A DNA stretch of 64,000 bases from AWTP1-13 sp963770295 (GTDB lineage Bacteria > Pseudomonadota > Alphaproteobacteria > Rhizobiales > Hyphomicrobiaceae): positions 1 to 64,000 of the forward strand of contig CAVYPA010000012.1 of assembly GCA_963770295.1 (NCBI GenBank). Direction: 5' to 3'. The notes beneath the pieces are model-generated. The model was not told the origin of the DNA. It saw only the letters and a list, made by a program, of their open reading frames with translations, and made no database searches. The position numbers and the translations under genes are program-made. This document shows, piece by piece, positions 53,473-61,975 of this stretch (the stretch's first letter is position 1; each line of letters starts with the position of its first letter).

Positions 53473-54867
53473 TCAACTTGGTTGCGCCACCATTGCCGCC
53501 ACGTCGTCGGCCCAGCGCTTTGGCGATGTCGCCAGACCCGAGAGGCCTTTGGCCATGGCCGGATAAAGCTCCCCGGTCAGCGCCGCGATCTTGCCTCGCA
53601 GCTCAGCTTCGCTGAAAGGATCGTCCGGCCCGCCACGAGCGCTGTCGATACTCACCGCCCTGCGACTGCCGTCGGTGAGCGTCACCTCGACGCGGGCGGG
53701 CCGATCTTTGGGCCACGGCTTGAGGTCCTCGTGCGGCACCAGGCGAATGCGGCTGCGCAGCGCCGTGACCTGCGGGTCGGACAATGAGCCGCGCGCGAAA
53801 GCGCCTGCTCCGGCGCTGCCGTGAACGACCGTCGTTGCCACCGCGTGCAGCATGGAAAATTTCCCGGCGAGCACCGTCTCGGGTTCGGGGGTCGCCAGCG
53901 TTTCGCCCATGGGGTGGGTTGCGACCACGATCGTGGCGATATTGGCTGGATCCTTGAGGGCGGGGATCTCGGCACGCAGGCGCAGGGTGGCCTCGACGGC
54001 GGAATGCGCATATTGGCAGCAGGCAATCATCTTGTGATAACCGCTGCTGACCGCCCAGGAGGCCCCGAGGTCCGCCGTGAGCCGGTCCGGCAGGGCTTCA
54101 TGCCCATAGCAGGTGGCCATGACGTCGAAGATCGTTTCGGGAAGACCGCCGATGCCAAAGGGTGCCCAGTCGGCGGCGCGATAGCCGGCCCAGGCGCCGG
54201 TGGCGGTCCAGGCGTTGCGGGCGAGCGCCCCGGCGGGCGCATGGCTATAGGGCCCGGCGTGGCTCATGCTCATGGCCGAGGACAGCGCCGCTGCGAAGGT
54301 CTTGGGGGCGTAGCCCCTGAGCCGCGCCAGCCCGGCCGCGGCGCCGAGCGGAGCGAAGGCACCGTGCGGATGCACCCGCAACGGCTGGGCGGGGAAGGCG
54401 TGCGCGATGCGCCCGGTCACCTCATAGGCGACGGCGAGGCTGGCGATGACATCGGCCGTCGGCGCGCCGGTGGCTTCGGCTTCGGCGATAAGGGCGGGGA
54501 TGATGTAGGCGCCGGCATGACAGGCAACGAGCCGATAGCCTTCGTCGAGTTCCGTCCAACAGATCGCCAAGCCGTTGCCGGCCGCGGCGGTGTAGCGATC
54601 GACGCGCACGGCGGTGCGGCCCAATACGGTGGCAGCCGCCGGACTGCCGCTGCTCCGGGCGAGCTCGCCCTGGATGGCGACCACTTCCGGCTCGGTCGCC
54701 GCCGCGACGATGGCGGCGATATCGTCCGCAAGGATGAGGCTTGCGCGCCGCCGCACTTGCGCTGGCACGGCGTCGAGGGAGGTCGTGGCTGCCCAGCTGC
54801 AGAGCTCGAGAAAACGGCGGCCACATGCACTGCGCGCATCTGCCGGCGCGCTGCCCGTCAAAACCAT
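53473..54867 (-). CDS. MmgE/PrpD-family protein (first copy of the operon)
   Basis: A 464-residue MmgE/PrpD-fold protein, start ATG 54867 (MVLTGSAPADARSACGRRFL), ten bases inside the LivF-like gene. The longer frame upstream of it is Arg-rich translation of the LivF gene and is rejected. Family blocks are LILADDIAAIVAAATEPEVV, YRLVACHAGAYIIPALIAEA, VHPHGAFAPLGAAAGLARLR, MSMSHAGPYSHAPAGALARN and CCQYAHSAVEATLRLRAEIP. Some members of this fold are decarboxylases or dehydratases. Its position right after the transporter genes suggests an early step. Confidence 0.9.
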   Translation of the reverse strand: MVLTGSAPADARSACGRRFLELCSWAATTSLDAVPAQVRRRASLILADDIAAIVAAATEPEVVAIQGELARSSGSPAAATVLGRTAVRVDRYTAAAGNGLAICWTELDEGYRLVACHAGAYIIPALIAEAEATGAPTADVIASLAVAYEVTGRIAHAFPAQPLRVHPHGAFAPLGAAAGLARLRGYAPKTFAAALSSAMSMSHAGPYSHAPAGALARNAWTATGAWAGYRAADWAPFGIGGLPETIFDVMATCYGHEALPDRLTADLGASWAVSSGYHKMIACCQYAHSAVEATLRLRAEIPALKDPANIATIVVATHPMGETLATPEPETVLAGKFSMLHAVATTVVHGSAGAGAFARGSLSDPQVTALRSRIRLVPHEDLKPWPKDRPARVEVTLTDGSRRAVSIDSARGGPDDPFSEAELRGKIAALTGELYPAMAKGLSGLATSPKRWADDVAAMVAQPS

Positions 54868-55541
54868 TGCCAGAGGTCCTTTTTTGCCTCGAGTTCGTGC
54901 GCGGGGCCTTCGAAGACGATACGACCCGCCTTCAAAATGACGGCGCGCTCGATGGCCCGTAGCGTGATCGGGACGTTCTGCTCGACGACCAGCAGGCCGG
55001 TGCCATAGCGTTGATTGACCTCCACAAGCCGCTTCATCACGGCCTCGATGATGATCGGCGCCAGGCCGGTGCACGGCTCGTCGAGCAGCAGCCATTTGGG
55101 CTTGGTCATCAGCGCCATGCCGAGCGCCAGCATTTGTTGTTCGCCCCCGCTCATGGAGCCGGCGGGTTGGTGGCGGCGCGCGTTCAGGATCGGAAACAGC
55201 TGGTAGATATGCTTGCTGAATGAAGGGTCGAACAGCAGGCCTGAGATCGTCAGGTTCTGCTCAACCGACAGGTTGGGAAAGACGTTGTGGCCCTGGGGCA
55301 CGTAGGCGATGCCCGAGCGCACCGTGGCCGCGACGTTTCCCGCGGCGATCGGTGCTCCCTCAAACGTGACGCTGCCGGCGCTCGGGGCATGCGCGCCGAC
55401 GATGCATTTGAGCAGCGTCGTCTTGCCAGCACCGTTATGGCCGAAGATGCCGACGCGAGCCGCCGGCGCCAGGTTCAGCGTGATGCCGCTTAGCGCCATC
55501 AGCGGCCCATAACTGGCGGACAGATTGTCGATCGCGAGCAT
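54858..55541 (-). CDS. livF: branched-chain-type ABC transporter ATPase LivF
   Basis: A 227-residue ATPase: Walker A GIFGHNGAGKTT, Q-loop IAYVPQGHNVFPNLSVEQNL (typical LivF), signature MSGGEQQMLALGMALM, Walker B WLLLDEPCTGLAP and switch His replaced in the usual LivF manner (VVEQNV). It sits 14 bases after the LivG-like gene and is the fifth transporter component. The substrate is not branched-chain amino acids by necessity; many Liv-type systems carry aromatic or aliphatic acids and amides. Confidence 0.94.
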   Translation of the reverse strand: MLAIDNLSASYGPLMALSGITLNLAPAARVGIFGHNGAGKTTLLKCIVGAHAPSAGSVTFEGAPIAAGNVAATVRSGIAYVPQGHNVFPNLSVEQNLTISGLLFDPSFSKHIYQLFPILNARRHQPAGSMSGGEQQMLALGMALMTKPKWLLLDEPCTGLAPIIIEAVMKRLVEVNQRYGTGLLVVEQNVPITLRAIERAVILKAGRIVFEGPAHELEAKKDLWQWF

Positions 55542-55555
55542 GTCTTTTCCGGCTC

Positions 55556-56305
55556 TCAGTGCCCAAAATAGAGCTCGGTGAGCTCGGGATTGGCGATCAG
55601 CTCGGCGATGCTGCCCCGCGCTAGAATTCGGCCTTGAAACATGAAAACCGCCTCGTCACAGAGCTCGCGGATAAAGGCGACGTTGTGTTCCACGACGCAG
55701 ACGGCGACGCCCGATTGCGCGACCTCGCGAACGATCTTTTGCATGGCCACATAGGCTTGGCCTTCGACGCCGGCCATCGGCTCATCGAGCAGGAGACAGC
55801 GGGCATCATTCATGAGCGCGCGGGCGACGCCCACGAGCTTCTGCTGACCATAGGGCAGGTCGCCGACCGATTTATCGGCGGTATCCGGTAGGCCGATGCG
55901 GGCCAGACAATCGAGGGCCTTGGCGCGTGCGGCCTTGGCAGCGGAGCGGATCTTGCCCGGCCGGAACATGAGCGTGACCAGCGATTCCGCCGGGTACTGG
56001 CGCGCACCGATGATCAAATTGTCGATCACCGACAGCGAGGGGAAGAGACGAACGTGCTGCCAGGTGCGCGCCAAGCCGCGCCGGGCCCGCTCGTGCAGGG
56101 CGAGCCCGTCAAGCGGTTCGCCATCGAGGCTGACGGTGCCGGCATTCGGCGCATAGAGGCCCGAAACGAGATTGAACAGCGAGGTCTTGCCGGCACCATT
56201 CGGCCCGATCAAGCCCAGGATCCGGCCCGGGCGCATCACCAAATCAATTTGGTCGGCGACGACGATGCCGCCGAAGCTTTTCGAGAGGCCCTTGATCTCG
56301 AGCAT
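55556..56305 (-). CDS. livG: branched-chain-type ABC transporter ATPase LivG
   Basis: A 249-residue ATPase starting MLEIKGLSKSFGGIVVADQI. Walker A LIGPNGAGKTS, the LivG-specific GLARTWQHVRLFPSLSVIDN, signature LPYGQQKLVGVARAL, Walker B CLLLDEPMAGVE and H-loop VVEHNVAFI. ATG 56305 is one base after the LivM-like stop; longer frames upstream are translations of the permease gene and are rejected. Works with LivF, H, M and the SBP of this operon. Confidence 0.94.
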   Translation of the reverse strand: MLEIKGLSKSFGGIVVADQIDLVMRPGRILGLIGPNGAGKTSLFNLVSGLYAPNAGTVSLDGEPLDGLALHERARRGLARTWQHVRLFPSLSVIDNLIIGARQYPAESLVTLMFRPGKIRSAAKAARAKALDCLARIGLPDTADKSVGDLPYGQQKLVGVARALMNDARCLLLDEPMAGVEGQAYVAMQKIVREVAQSGVAVCVVEHNVAFIRELCDEAVFMFQGRILARGSIAELIANPELTELYFGH

Positions 56306-56306
56306 C

Positions 56307-57194
56307 TCAACCGCCTCCGCGCCCCGAGCCCGTTGGTCTCCAGGTATTACCCGCGCGCAGCAGCCCACCCGGGCGCAGGAACATGAAAATGAGCACCAAG
56401 CCGGTGAACAGCAGCCCCTGCAACGGTCCCAGAATGACCGGCGGCAGATTGAGGAAGGTGATCGCCTGCGGCAGGATCTGCAACAAGATGGCGCCGAGCA
56501 CGGGCCCCCATGGGGTCTTGAGCCCACCGACCACGACCATGGTCAGGATCGTCGAAGACATCAGGATTTCGAATTGTTCCGAAGTCACGAAGCGAAAATA
56601 GTGAGCATAGAGCCCGCCGGCGAAGCCGGCGATGGCGGAGCCCAGCGCAAAGATCGAGACTTTGATCCATTTGGCGTCGCGGCCGAGCGCGGCGAAGGCC
56701 TGTTCATCGTCCCGCATGGCGCTGATGGCGCGACCGTAATCGCTATGGGCAATCCAGCGCACCAACAGCACGACGGCAATCGCCGCCGCGCTCACCAGCG
56801 CTACATAGACGCCACGCCCGAAACTCGGCACCAGAAAGGCTGGGATGCCCGAGACGCCGCTGGCCCCGCCTGTGAAGCGGAGGTTTTTGATGAGCTCGAT
56901 CATGCCCAGCTGAAAGCCGATGCTGGCGATCAACAGATAGTCGCCGGAAATGCGCAAGGCGGGCAGGGCCATTGCCACCGACAGCACCATGGCCAACAGG
57001 GCGCCTGATAGGATGCTCAGCGGGACCGGCAAGCCGAGATCGCGCGCCAGCAGTCCCGACGTATAGGCGCCGAGCCCATAAAAGATCGGGTGCGCGATGG
57101 AGATCAGCCCGCCGTAGCCGATGATAAGGTTGAAGCTCGACGCCAGAATGACGAACAAGCCGATGAGAATGATAATGGAATAAACGTAGTCCAT
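56307..57194 (-). CDS. livM: branched-chain-type ABC permease LivM
   Basis: A 295-residue membrane protein with about eight helices: MDYVYSIIILIGLFVILASS, NLIIGYGGLISIAHPIFYGL (family hallmark GxxSxxH), and the coupling loop DDEQAFAALGRDAKWIKVSI. The C-terminus includes VVVGGLKTPWGPVLGAILLQ. ATG 57194 is chosen over 57242 because the extra residues are Arg-rich and not membrane-like. Pairs with LivH. Confidence 0.93.
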   Translation of the reverse strand: MDYVYSIIILIGLFVILASSFNLIIGYGGLISIAHPIFYGLGAYTSGLLARDLGLPVPLSILSGALLAMVLSVAMALPALRISGDYLLIASIGFQLGMIELIKNLRFTGGASGVSGIPAFLVPSFGRGVYVALVSAAAIAVVLLVRWIAHSDYGRAISAMRDDEQAFAALGRDAKWIKVSIFALGSAIAGFAGGLYAHYFRFVTSEQFEILMSSTILTMVVVGGLKTPWGPVLGAILLQILPQAITFLNLPPVILGPLQGLLFTGLVLIFMFLRPGGLLRAGNTWRPTGSGRGGG

Positions 57195-57248
57195 ACCTCG
57201 TCCTCGATTGCGCGCGAGCGGTGCCGGCAGCCGCCGCACCACCGTCGA

Positions 57249-58145
57249 TCAGCGTGCAAGCCTCCTGATAGGTGCGGGCAGTCGGATACCCTGAGGAAAG
57301 AAGATGATGGTCACGAACAGCACCACGTAGAGCAAGAACCCCTGCCACTCCGAGGGAATCACGAGGATGCTCGAATTCTGCACGATGCCGAGCAGGAGCG
57401 CCGCAAGGGCCGCGCCCCAGATCCGGCCGATGCCGCCAAGGATCGTCGCCAGCGTCGCAAACAGCATCATCTCCAGGCTGGTCAGCGGCTGCACCTGCGC
57501 GCGCGTGCCGTAAAGAAACATGCCGGTCGCCATGAAGGCCGCCGCGATCAGCATCGTCAGCATGTAGACCTGGCGGCGGTTAATGCCATACAACTCGGCC
57601 AGGCTGGCATTGTCCGCGACCGCGACCATGAACTGTCCCCATCGCGTGAAGCGCATGAACAGCCACAACAACAGCAACATCAGAAGCGTGGCGGCGATAG
57701 CGGGTAGATCCCAGGCACTGATGGCGATGTCGCCCAGCAGCTGCACGGGCCAGAACAACTGCGGGAAAATCGTTTTCGGCCAGGTGCCGAACAGCAGCAT
57801 GGCGATGTAGGCGATGAACTCGGAGGCGACGATGGTGAAGATGAACACGAACATGGGCGAGGCGTTGTTGCGCCGCAGTGTGGCGAAGCCAAATTTCTCC
57901 AACACCCAAGCGCCACCCAACGTCGTCCCGAGCGCAAGGGCAAAGGCGGCGGCACCCCCCAGCGCCAGCCCGGCGATCACGCCGTGAGCCGTATAGAAGG
58001 CGATGGTCATCAAGCCCGCTTGCGCGAAATTGAAGACGCCATTGACCTTCAAGACTAGAGCAAAGGCCACGGCGAACAGCACCGCGTAGCTGCCGGTCGC
58101 GAGCGAGGTCCAAAGGATCTGGGCCAGGGTTGTCAGGTCAAACAT
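57249..58145 (-). CDS. livH: branched-chain-type ABC permease LivH
   Basis: A 298-residue membrane protein. It opens FDLTTLAQILWTSLATGSYA and has NGVFNFAQAGLMTIAFYTAH, the LivH hallmark (NFAxG). The coupling loop is DNASLAELYGINRRQVYMLT, then LILGIVQ-like and RLPAPIRRLAR ending segments. It lies 160 bases after the SBP gene and 54 before LivM. Intact. Confidence 0.93.
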   Translation of the reverse strand: MFDLTTLAQILWTSLATGSYAVLFAVAFALVLKVNGVFNFAQAGLMTIAFYTAHGVIAGLALGGAAAFALALGTTLGGAWVLEKFGFATLRRNNASPMFVFIFTIVASEFIAYIAMLLFGTWPKTIFPQLFWPVQLLGDIAISAWDLPAIAATLLMLLLLWLFMRFTRWGQFMVAVADNASLAELYGINRRQVYMLTMLIAAAFMATGMFLYGTRAQVQPLTSLEMMLFATLATILGGIGRIWGAALAALLLGIVQNSSILVIPSEWQGFLLYVVLFVTIIFFPQGIRLPAPIRRLAR

Positions 58146-58307
58146 GTGGAATCCGTCGGTCCTGGCAAGCGGGCGGTCCCGGCTGCCGGGGCCGCCTCGA
58201 GCGTCAAGGCGTTGTCATCCCATCGCGGTCATGCCAACACCGATGCTGGCGCCGCCCCCGGTGCAGACGCCGCCGCAATTGCGGCTTCCGTCCCCACGCC
58301 GGAAGCC

Positions 58308-59480
58308 TCACTTGGCGACATCTTTGGCCGTCCACTTGCCGCCCTTGACCTCGACGAGATAGACGGGCTTCGACACCGTGTGGCTGTCCGAAACGGTCAC
58401 CGATCCGGTCAAGGGCAGATCGAAGGTCGCCAGCGCGAGCATTTCTTTGCGGAAATTTTCGCCGGTTGGGGCCAGTCCCTTTTTGTCCATCGAGGTGAGG
58501 ATCGCCGCCACCATAAAGGGCGCGTCGTGCAGGTACTGGGTGTAGGGCAGACCGTTCGGGTCGCGCTTTTCCTCCTTCTTCCAACGCTCGACGAACTCGG
58601 CGACGGCCGGCAGATCGCCGACGCCCGGCGCCAAGGAGGTGGCAATGATGCCCTCAGCAGCCTGACCGAGTTGCTCGATCACTTTCGGGTTATACAACCC
58701 CGAATAGGAGGTGATCGGTTGATTGAGACCCAATTGGCGCATCTGCGCGGCCACCTGCGGCATGTCACCAACAAGACCATGCAGGTGAATGATGTCTGGC
58801 TGAGCCGAGCGCACCTTGAGCAAGGCGCCGGTGAAATCGGTCGCCTTGGGATCGTAGGCCTCATAGGCAACGATCTCGCCACCGGCCTTGCTGAAGGTGT
58901 CTTTATATACCTTGCTTGCGACGATGCCGGTGTCGTTGTTGATGTAGAGGACTGCTGCCCTCTTCTTGCCGAGCTTCTCGACCGAGTAACGGGCGAGCGC
59001 GGCCACATCGACGTCGGCGAGCGGGAACGTCGTATAGACGTAGTCTCCGAGCTTGGCGATGTCCGGTGAGTTGGCGCCGATCGACAACTCGACGACCTTG
59101 TTGTCATTGGCGATGGGTGCAACGGCGCGCACCACCGACGACCAGGCCGTGATGAAGACGGGTACCTTCTCGACGCTGACCAGACGGTTGACTGCGTTGA
59201 TGCCAACTTGCGGATCGGCCTGCGTGTCGAGCGTGATCATCTCCAGTTTTTTGCCGTTGATGCCGCCCTTGGCGTTGATGGCGTCGACGGCCCACTGCGC
59301 GGCCTTCACTTGGTCGGCGCCATAAAGCGCCTGCGAGCCGGACAAGGGCATGGCGAGGCCGAACTTGTAAGTTGCGGGTGCCTGTGCTGGCGCGGCGCCG
59401 GAGAGTGTGATGAACAGCGCCGCGGCAGCGCCGGCTAAGAGTGTCGCGCGGCGGTTTGTGAGCGTGCTTGGCATGGTCAT
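58308..59480 (-). CDS. branched-chain-type ABC transporter substrate-binding protein
   Basis: A 390-residue periplasmic binding protein (PF13458 type). Signal peptide MTMPSTLTNRRATLLAGAAA and onward, cleavage at PAQAPA. The mature start YKFGLAMPLSGSQALYGADQ is typical; VKAAQWAVDAINAKGGINGK and VPVFITAWSSVVRAVAPIAN follow. GGGAGGAG precedes ATG 59480; the ATG two codons later is possible. It defines what the operon imports, but ligand residues cannot be read from sequence alone. Confidence 0.93.
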   Translation of the reverse strand: MTMPSTLTNRRATLLAGAAAALFITLSGAAPAQAPATYKFGLAMPLSGSQALYGADQVKAAQWAVDAINAKGGINGKKLEMITLDTQADPQVGINAVNRLVSVEKVPVFITAWSSVVRAVAPIANDNKVVELSIGANSPDIAKLGDYVYTTFPLADVDVAALARYSVEKLGKKRAAVLYINNDTGIVASKVYKDTFSKAGGEIVAYEAYDPKATDFTGALLKVRSAQPDIIHLHGLVGDMPQVAAQMRQLGLNQPITSYSGLYNPKVIEQLGQAAEGIIATSLAPGVGDLPAVAEFVERWKKEEKRDPNGLPYTQYLHDAPFMVAAILTSMDKKGLAPTGENFRKEMLALATFDLPLTGSVTVSDSHTVSKPVYLVEVKGGKWTAKDVAK

Positions 59481-59517
59481 GTGGCTCCTCCCTTGCATTG
59501 TCGAGTGATGCGTGCGT

Positions 59518-60234
59518 TCAGGCGGCACCGCCGGATGCGGTGGGGCGCGGAATCCTTGCCAGCTCCCGTAGCAATTCATCGGTGCTGGACACGTCGGCGT
59601 ACTTCTCCGACATGTCGAAGAGATTGACGGCATGTGAGGTCTTGCTGCGGTCGTAGACGGCGTCACAGGGCACCGCGACGCGAAAGTTGAAGGCGAACGC
59701 GTCGACGACGCTGCCGCGCACGCATCCCGACGTCGTGCACCCCGTCACCACCAGTGTATCGGCAGCCGCGTTGATCAAGTAGCTCGCGAGCGGCGTGCCG
59801 AAGAACGCGCTCGGGTGTTTCTTTGGCAGCAGGATGTCGTTCTCACGCGGGGCGACCTCAGCGACGAAGTCATAGCCATTGCGGGCAATGGTCATGATGG
59901 CGGGCACCTTGTCGGCGAGCCGCCCCTTATCGAAGGTCTCCTTGGGCGAGACGTAAGGAAACAGAACCGGCCAATTGCGTTCACGGAAGAGGCTGAGCAA
60001 ACGTGCGATCTGGGCGACGGCGCTCCATCCAACCTCACCGCAAGCCGTCGGAAATTCCTCGATCGCCTGCCAGAAAGGTTTTGGCGTGGAGCCGACCGTG
60101 CGGTACTGCACATCGATGATCAATAGGGCCGGTCTGATCCCTAGACCGGTGCGCCGGCCAAAGCCGGCGGCCGCGTAGGCGCGCTGCTCCTCCTGCGAAA
60201 TTATGCCATCCCATGGCTTCTTTGCTGGCTGCAT
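59518..60234 (-). CDS. isochorismatase-like cysteine hydrolase (amidase)
   Basis: A 238-residue alpha/beta hydrolase of the isochorismatase fold, in the branch containing N-carbamoylsarcosine amidase and maleamate amidohydrolase (NicF). The catalytic triad is visible: Asp in ALLIIDVQY, Lys in LLPKKHPSAFFGTPL and Cys in VTGCTTSGCVRGSVVDAF. It would hydrolyse an acyclic amide or carbamoyl to the acid and ammonia. ATG 60234 is preferred over 60258, whose extra residues have no family match. It follows the lyase gene by 20 bases. With the dihydropyrimidinase-like enzyme it forms a ring-opening plus half-amide-hydrolysis pair. Confidence 0.9.
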   Translation of the reverse strand: MQPAKKPWDGIISQEEQRAYAAAGFGRRTGLGIRPALLIIDVQYRTVGSTPKPFWQAIEEFPTACGEVGWSAVAQIARLLSLFRERNWPVLFPYVSPKETFDKGRLADKVPAIMTIARNGYDFVAEVAPRENDILLPKKHPSAFFGTPLASYLINAAADTLVVTGCTTSGCVRGSVVDAFAFNFRVAVPCDAVYDRSKTSHAVNLFDMSEKYADVSSTDELLRELARIPRPTASGGAA

Positions 60235-60254
60235 CGGCGGCCTCCCTTGGCGGC

Positions 60255-61133
60255 TCAATCGACCGGCTGGACGGCGTAGCGTTTCTCGAGCGCGTCATAG
60301 GTCGCCTTTGCCACCGTGCGCTGGCGCTCGCCGAAGCTTGCCAGTTTGTCGGCGACGGCGTGCAAGGAGCCGTCGCGTTTCAGCGCCGCGAGCACGTCGC
60401 GCGATGCCTTGAGCGCGGCCTGCAGCGTGGCATTGGCATAGAGTACGAGGCCGAAGCCCATCTGCGCCAGTTTGCCCTGCCCGATATCCGGCGTCATGCC
60501 ACCGAAGACGATGTTGGCGAGCTGCGGTGCCGGCAGTTCCTGGGCGATGCGGGCGAGCTCAGCCTCTTCGAGGGGCGCTTCGACGAAGGTCGCGTCGGCA
60601 CCCGCCGCGATGAAGGCGTGCGCGCGCGCGATTGCCGCATCGAGGCCTTCGATCGCCCGCGCGTCCGTGCGCGCGACGATCTGGAAGTCTTGATCATGGC
60701 GACAATCCACGGCGGCTTTGATTCTTTGCACCATTTCCGCAAGCGGGATCACGGCCTTGCCGGAAAAGTGGCCGCACTTCTTGGGAAATACCTGATCCTC
60801 GATCTGGATGCCGGCCGCGCCCGCGCGCTCGAGCAGGCGCACGGTGCGACGCATATTGAGCGCATTGCCGAAGCCGGTGTCGGCATCGACCAGCAGGGGC
60901 AGCGCCACGACATCGGCGATGGCGGCGACCGTGTCGACGATCTCGGTGAGCGTGGTCAGTCCGATGTCCGGCACGCCCAACTGCATGTTGGCGATACCGG
61001 CACCGGAGACATAGGCAACCTCGAAGCCGAGATCCTCGATGATGCGGGCAAACAGCGCATTGGCGGCGCCGGGCGCGAGGCTTGCAGCGCGTCGCGCCAG
61101 GATGGATTTCAGGCGTGTCGTATTGCGCGTCAT
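60255..61133 (-). CDS. isocitrate lyase/PEP-mutase family C-C lyase
   Basis: A 292-residue (beta/alpha)8 lyase of the methylisocitrate lyase/2,3-dimethylmalate lyase/oxaloacetate hydrolase group. Metal-binding DADTGFGN, the lyase motif EDQVFPKKCGHFSGK with the catalytic Cys (absent in PEP mutase) and VARTDARAIEGLDAAIARA are present. It should cleave a 2-hydroxy (alkyl)malate-type acid to a 2-oxoacid and a carboxylic acid. The start overlaps the GntR stop (ATGA). The specific substrate (methylisocitrate, dimethylmalate or other) is not decided by sequence. First enzyme gene of the operon. Confidence 0.9.
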   Translation of the reverse strand: MTRNTTRLKSILARRAASLAPGAANALFARIIEDLGFEVAYVSGAGIANMQLGVPDIGLTTLTEIVDTVAAIADVVALPLLVDADTGFGNALNMRRTVRLLERAGAAGIQIEDQVFPKKCGHFSGKAVIPLAEMVQRIKAAVDCRHDQDFQIVARTDARAIEGLDAAIARAHAFIAAGADATFVEAPLEEAELARIAQELPAPQLANIVFGGMTPDIGQGKLAQMGFGLVLYANATLQAALKASRDVLAALKRDGSLHAVADKLASFGERQRTVAKATYDALEKRYAVQPVD

Positions 61134-61849
61134 GGGGAGACAACTCGCGGAGAACTGCCGGAGACCTTGAGCCGTGCTGCGGTATTGGACCAGGAAAGGC
61201 GGATATGTTTGCGCATGGCCGCCTCGGCCGCATCTCCGTCGCGACGCCGTAGTGCAGCCAGGATGTCTTGATGCTCCTTGTAGGCCCGGCGCGCGCGCCC
61301 CGGCGTGGCGCTGCTGCGGAAGCGATAGACGCGCATGAGGCTGTACATATCTTCACACAGCAGCCGAAACAGCCGCCGATTGTTGCTGCCAGTGGCAATT
61401 CGGAAATGGAAATCCTGGTCGCCGCCGGCTTGGTAGTAGGCGGTGCCGCTTGCCACATCCGGTTGCCGGCGATGCGCCGCCAGGCTCTGTTCGAGCGCAT
61501 CCAAATCTGTTCCGGACATGGCCACGGCCGCCAACCGCGCCGCCATGCCTTCGAGGCCCTCGCGGATCAGGAAGAGTTCCTCAAGATCGCGCGGTTGCAG
61601 CTCGACGACGCGTGCCCCGAGATGGGGGACACGATGGATCAAGCCTTTTGCCTCCAGGCGAAAAATGGCTTCGCGCAGCGGCGCCCGGCTGACGCCCAGC
61701 CGCGCAGAAAGGTTGACTTCGTTGATGGTTTCCCCGGGGGCGATGCGGCCCTGCACGATCGCCTCCACGATCTGGTCGAAGACGCGATCGGCGAGCGTTA
61801 CGCGCGCGATGGTTTGGACGGCGGGGCGCTGTCGACTGTATACAGCCAT
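61130..61849 (-). CDS. GntR-family (FCD domain) transcriptional regulator
   Basis: A 239-residue regulator. The winged HTH is LADRVFDQIVEAIVQGRIAP, ETINEVNLSARLGVSRAPLR, EAIFRLEAKGLIHRVPHLGA; the all-helical FCD effector domain has DLEELFLIREGLEGMAARLA with metal-ligand-type residues (His in QDFHFRIATGSNN, His in AYKEHQDILAAL and KHIRLSW). It is the first gene of the twelve-gene operon and probably controls it in response to a carboxylate intermediate. FCD regulators often bind small dicarboxylates. Confidence 0.93.
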   Translation of the reverse strand: MAVYSRQRPAVQTIARVTLADRVFDQIVEAIVQGRIAPGETINEVNLSARLGVSRAPLREAIFRLEAKGLIHRVPHLGARVVELQPRDLEELFLIREGLEGMAARLAAVAMSGTDLDALEQSLAAHRRQPDVASGTAYYQAGGDQDFHFRIATGSNNRRLFRLLCEDMYSLMRVYRFRSSATPGRARRAYKEHQDILAALRRRDGDAAEAAMRKHIRLSWSNTAARLKVSGSSPRVVSP

Positions 61850-61975
61850 AGCGGCATGAAAGCATCCGCGCCGCGCGAGGGCAAGAAGATCTCAAAGCCG
61901 GTCGCCCAAAAGCTCCCCAAGCACCAGCCGGCTTTGCGGCCGGCGGCATTGCCCTACGCCTAAGGTGGGCGTCCC

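Noticed and set aside
53821..55008. 395-codon plus-strand ORF
   Set aside because: Gly/Arg-rich antisense frame over an intact MmgE/PrpD gene.
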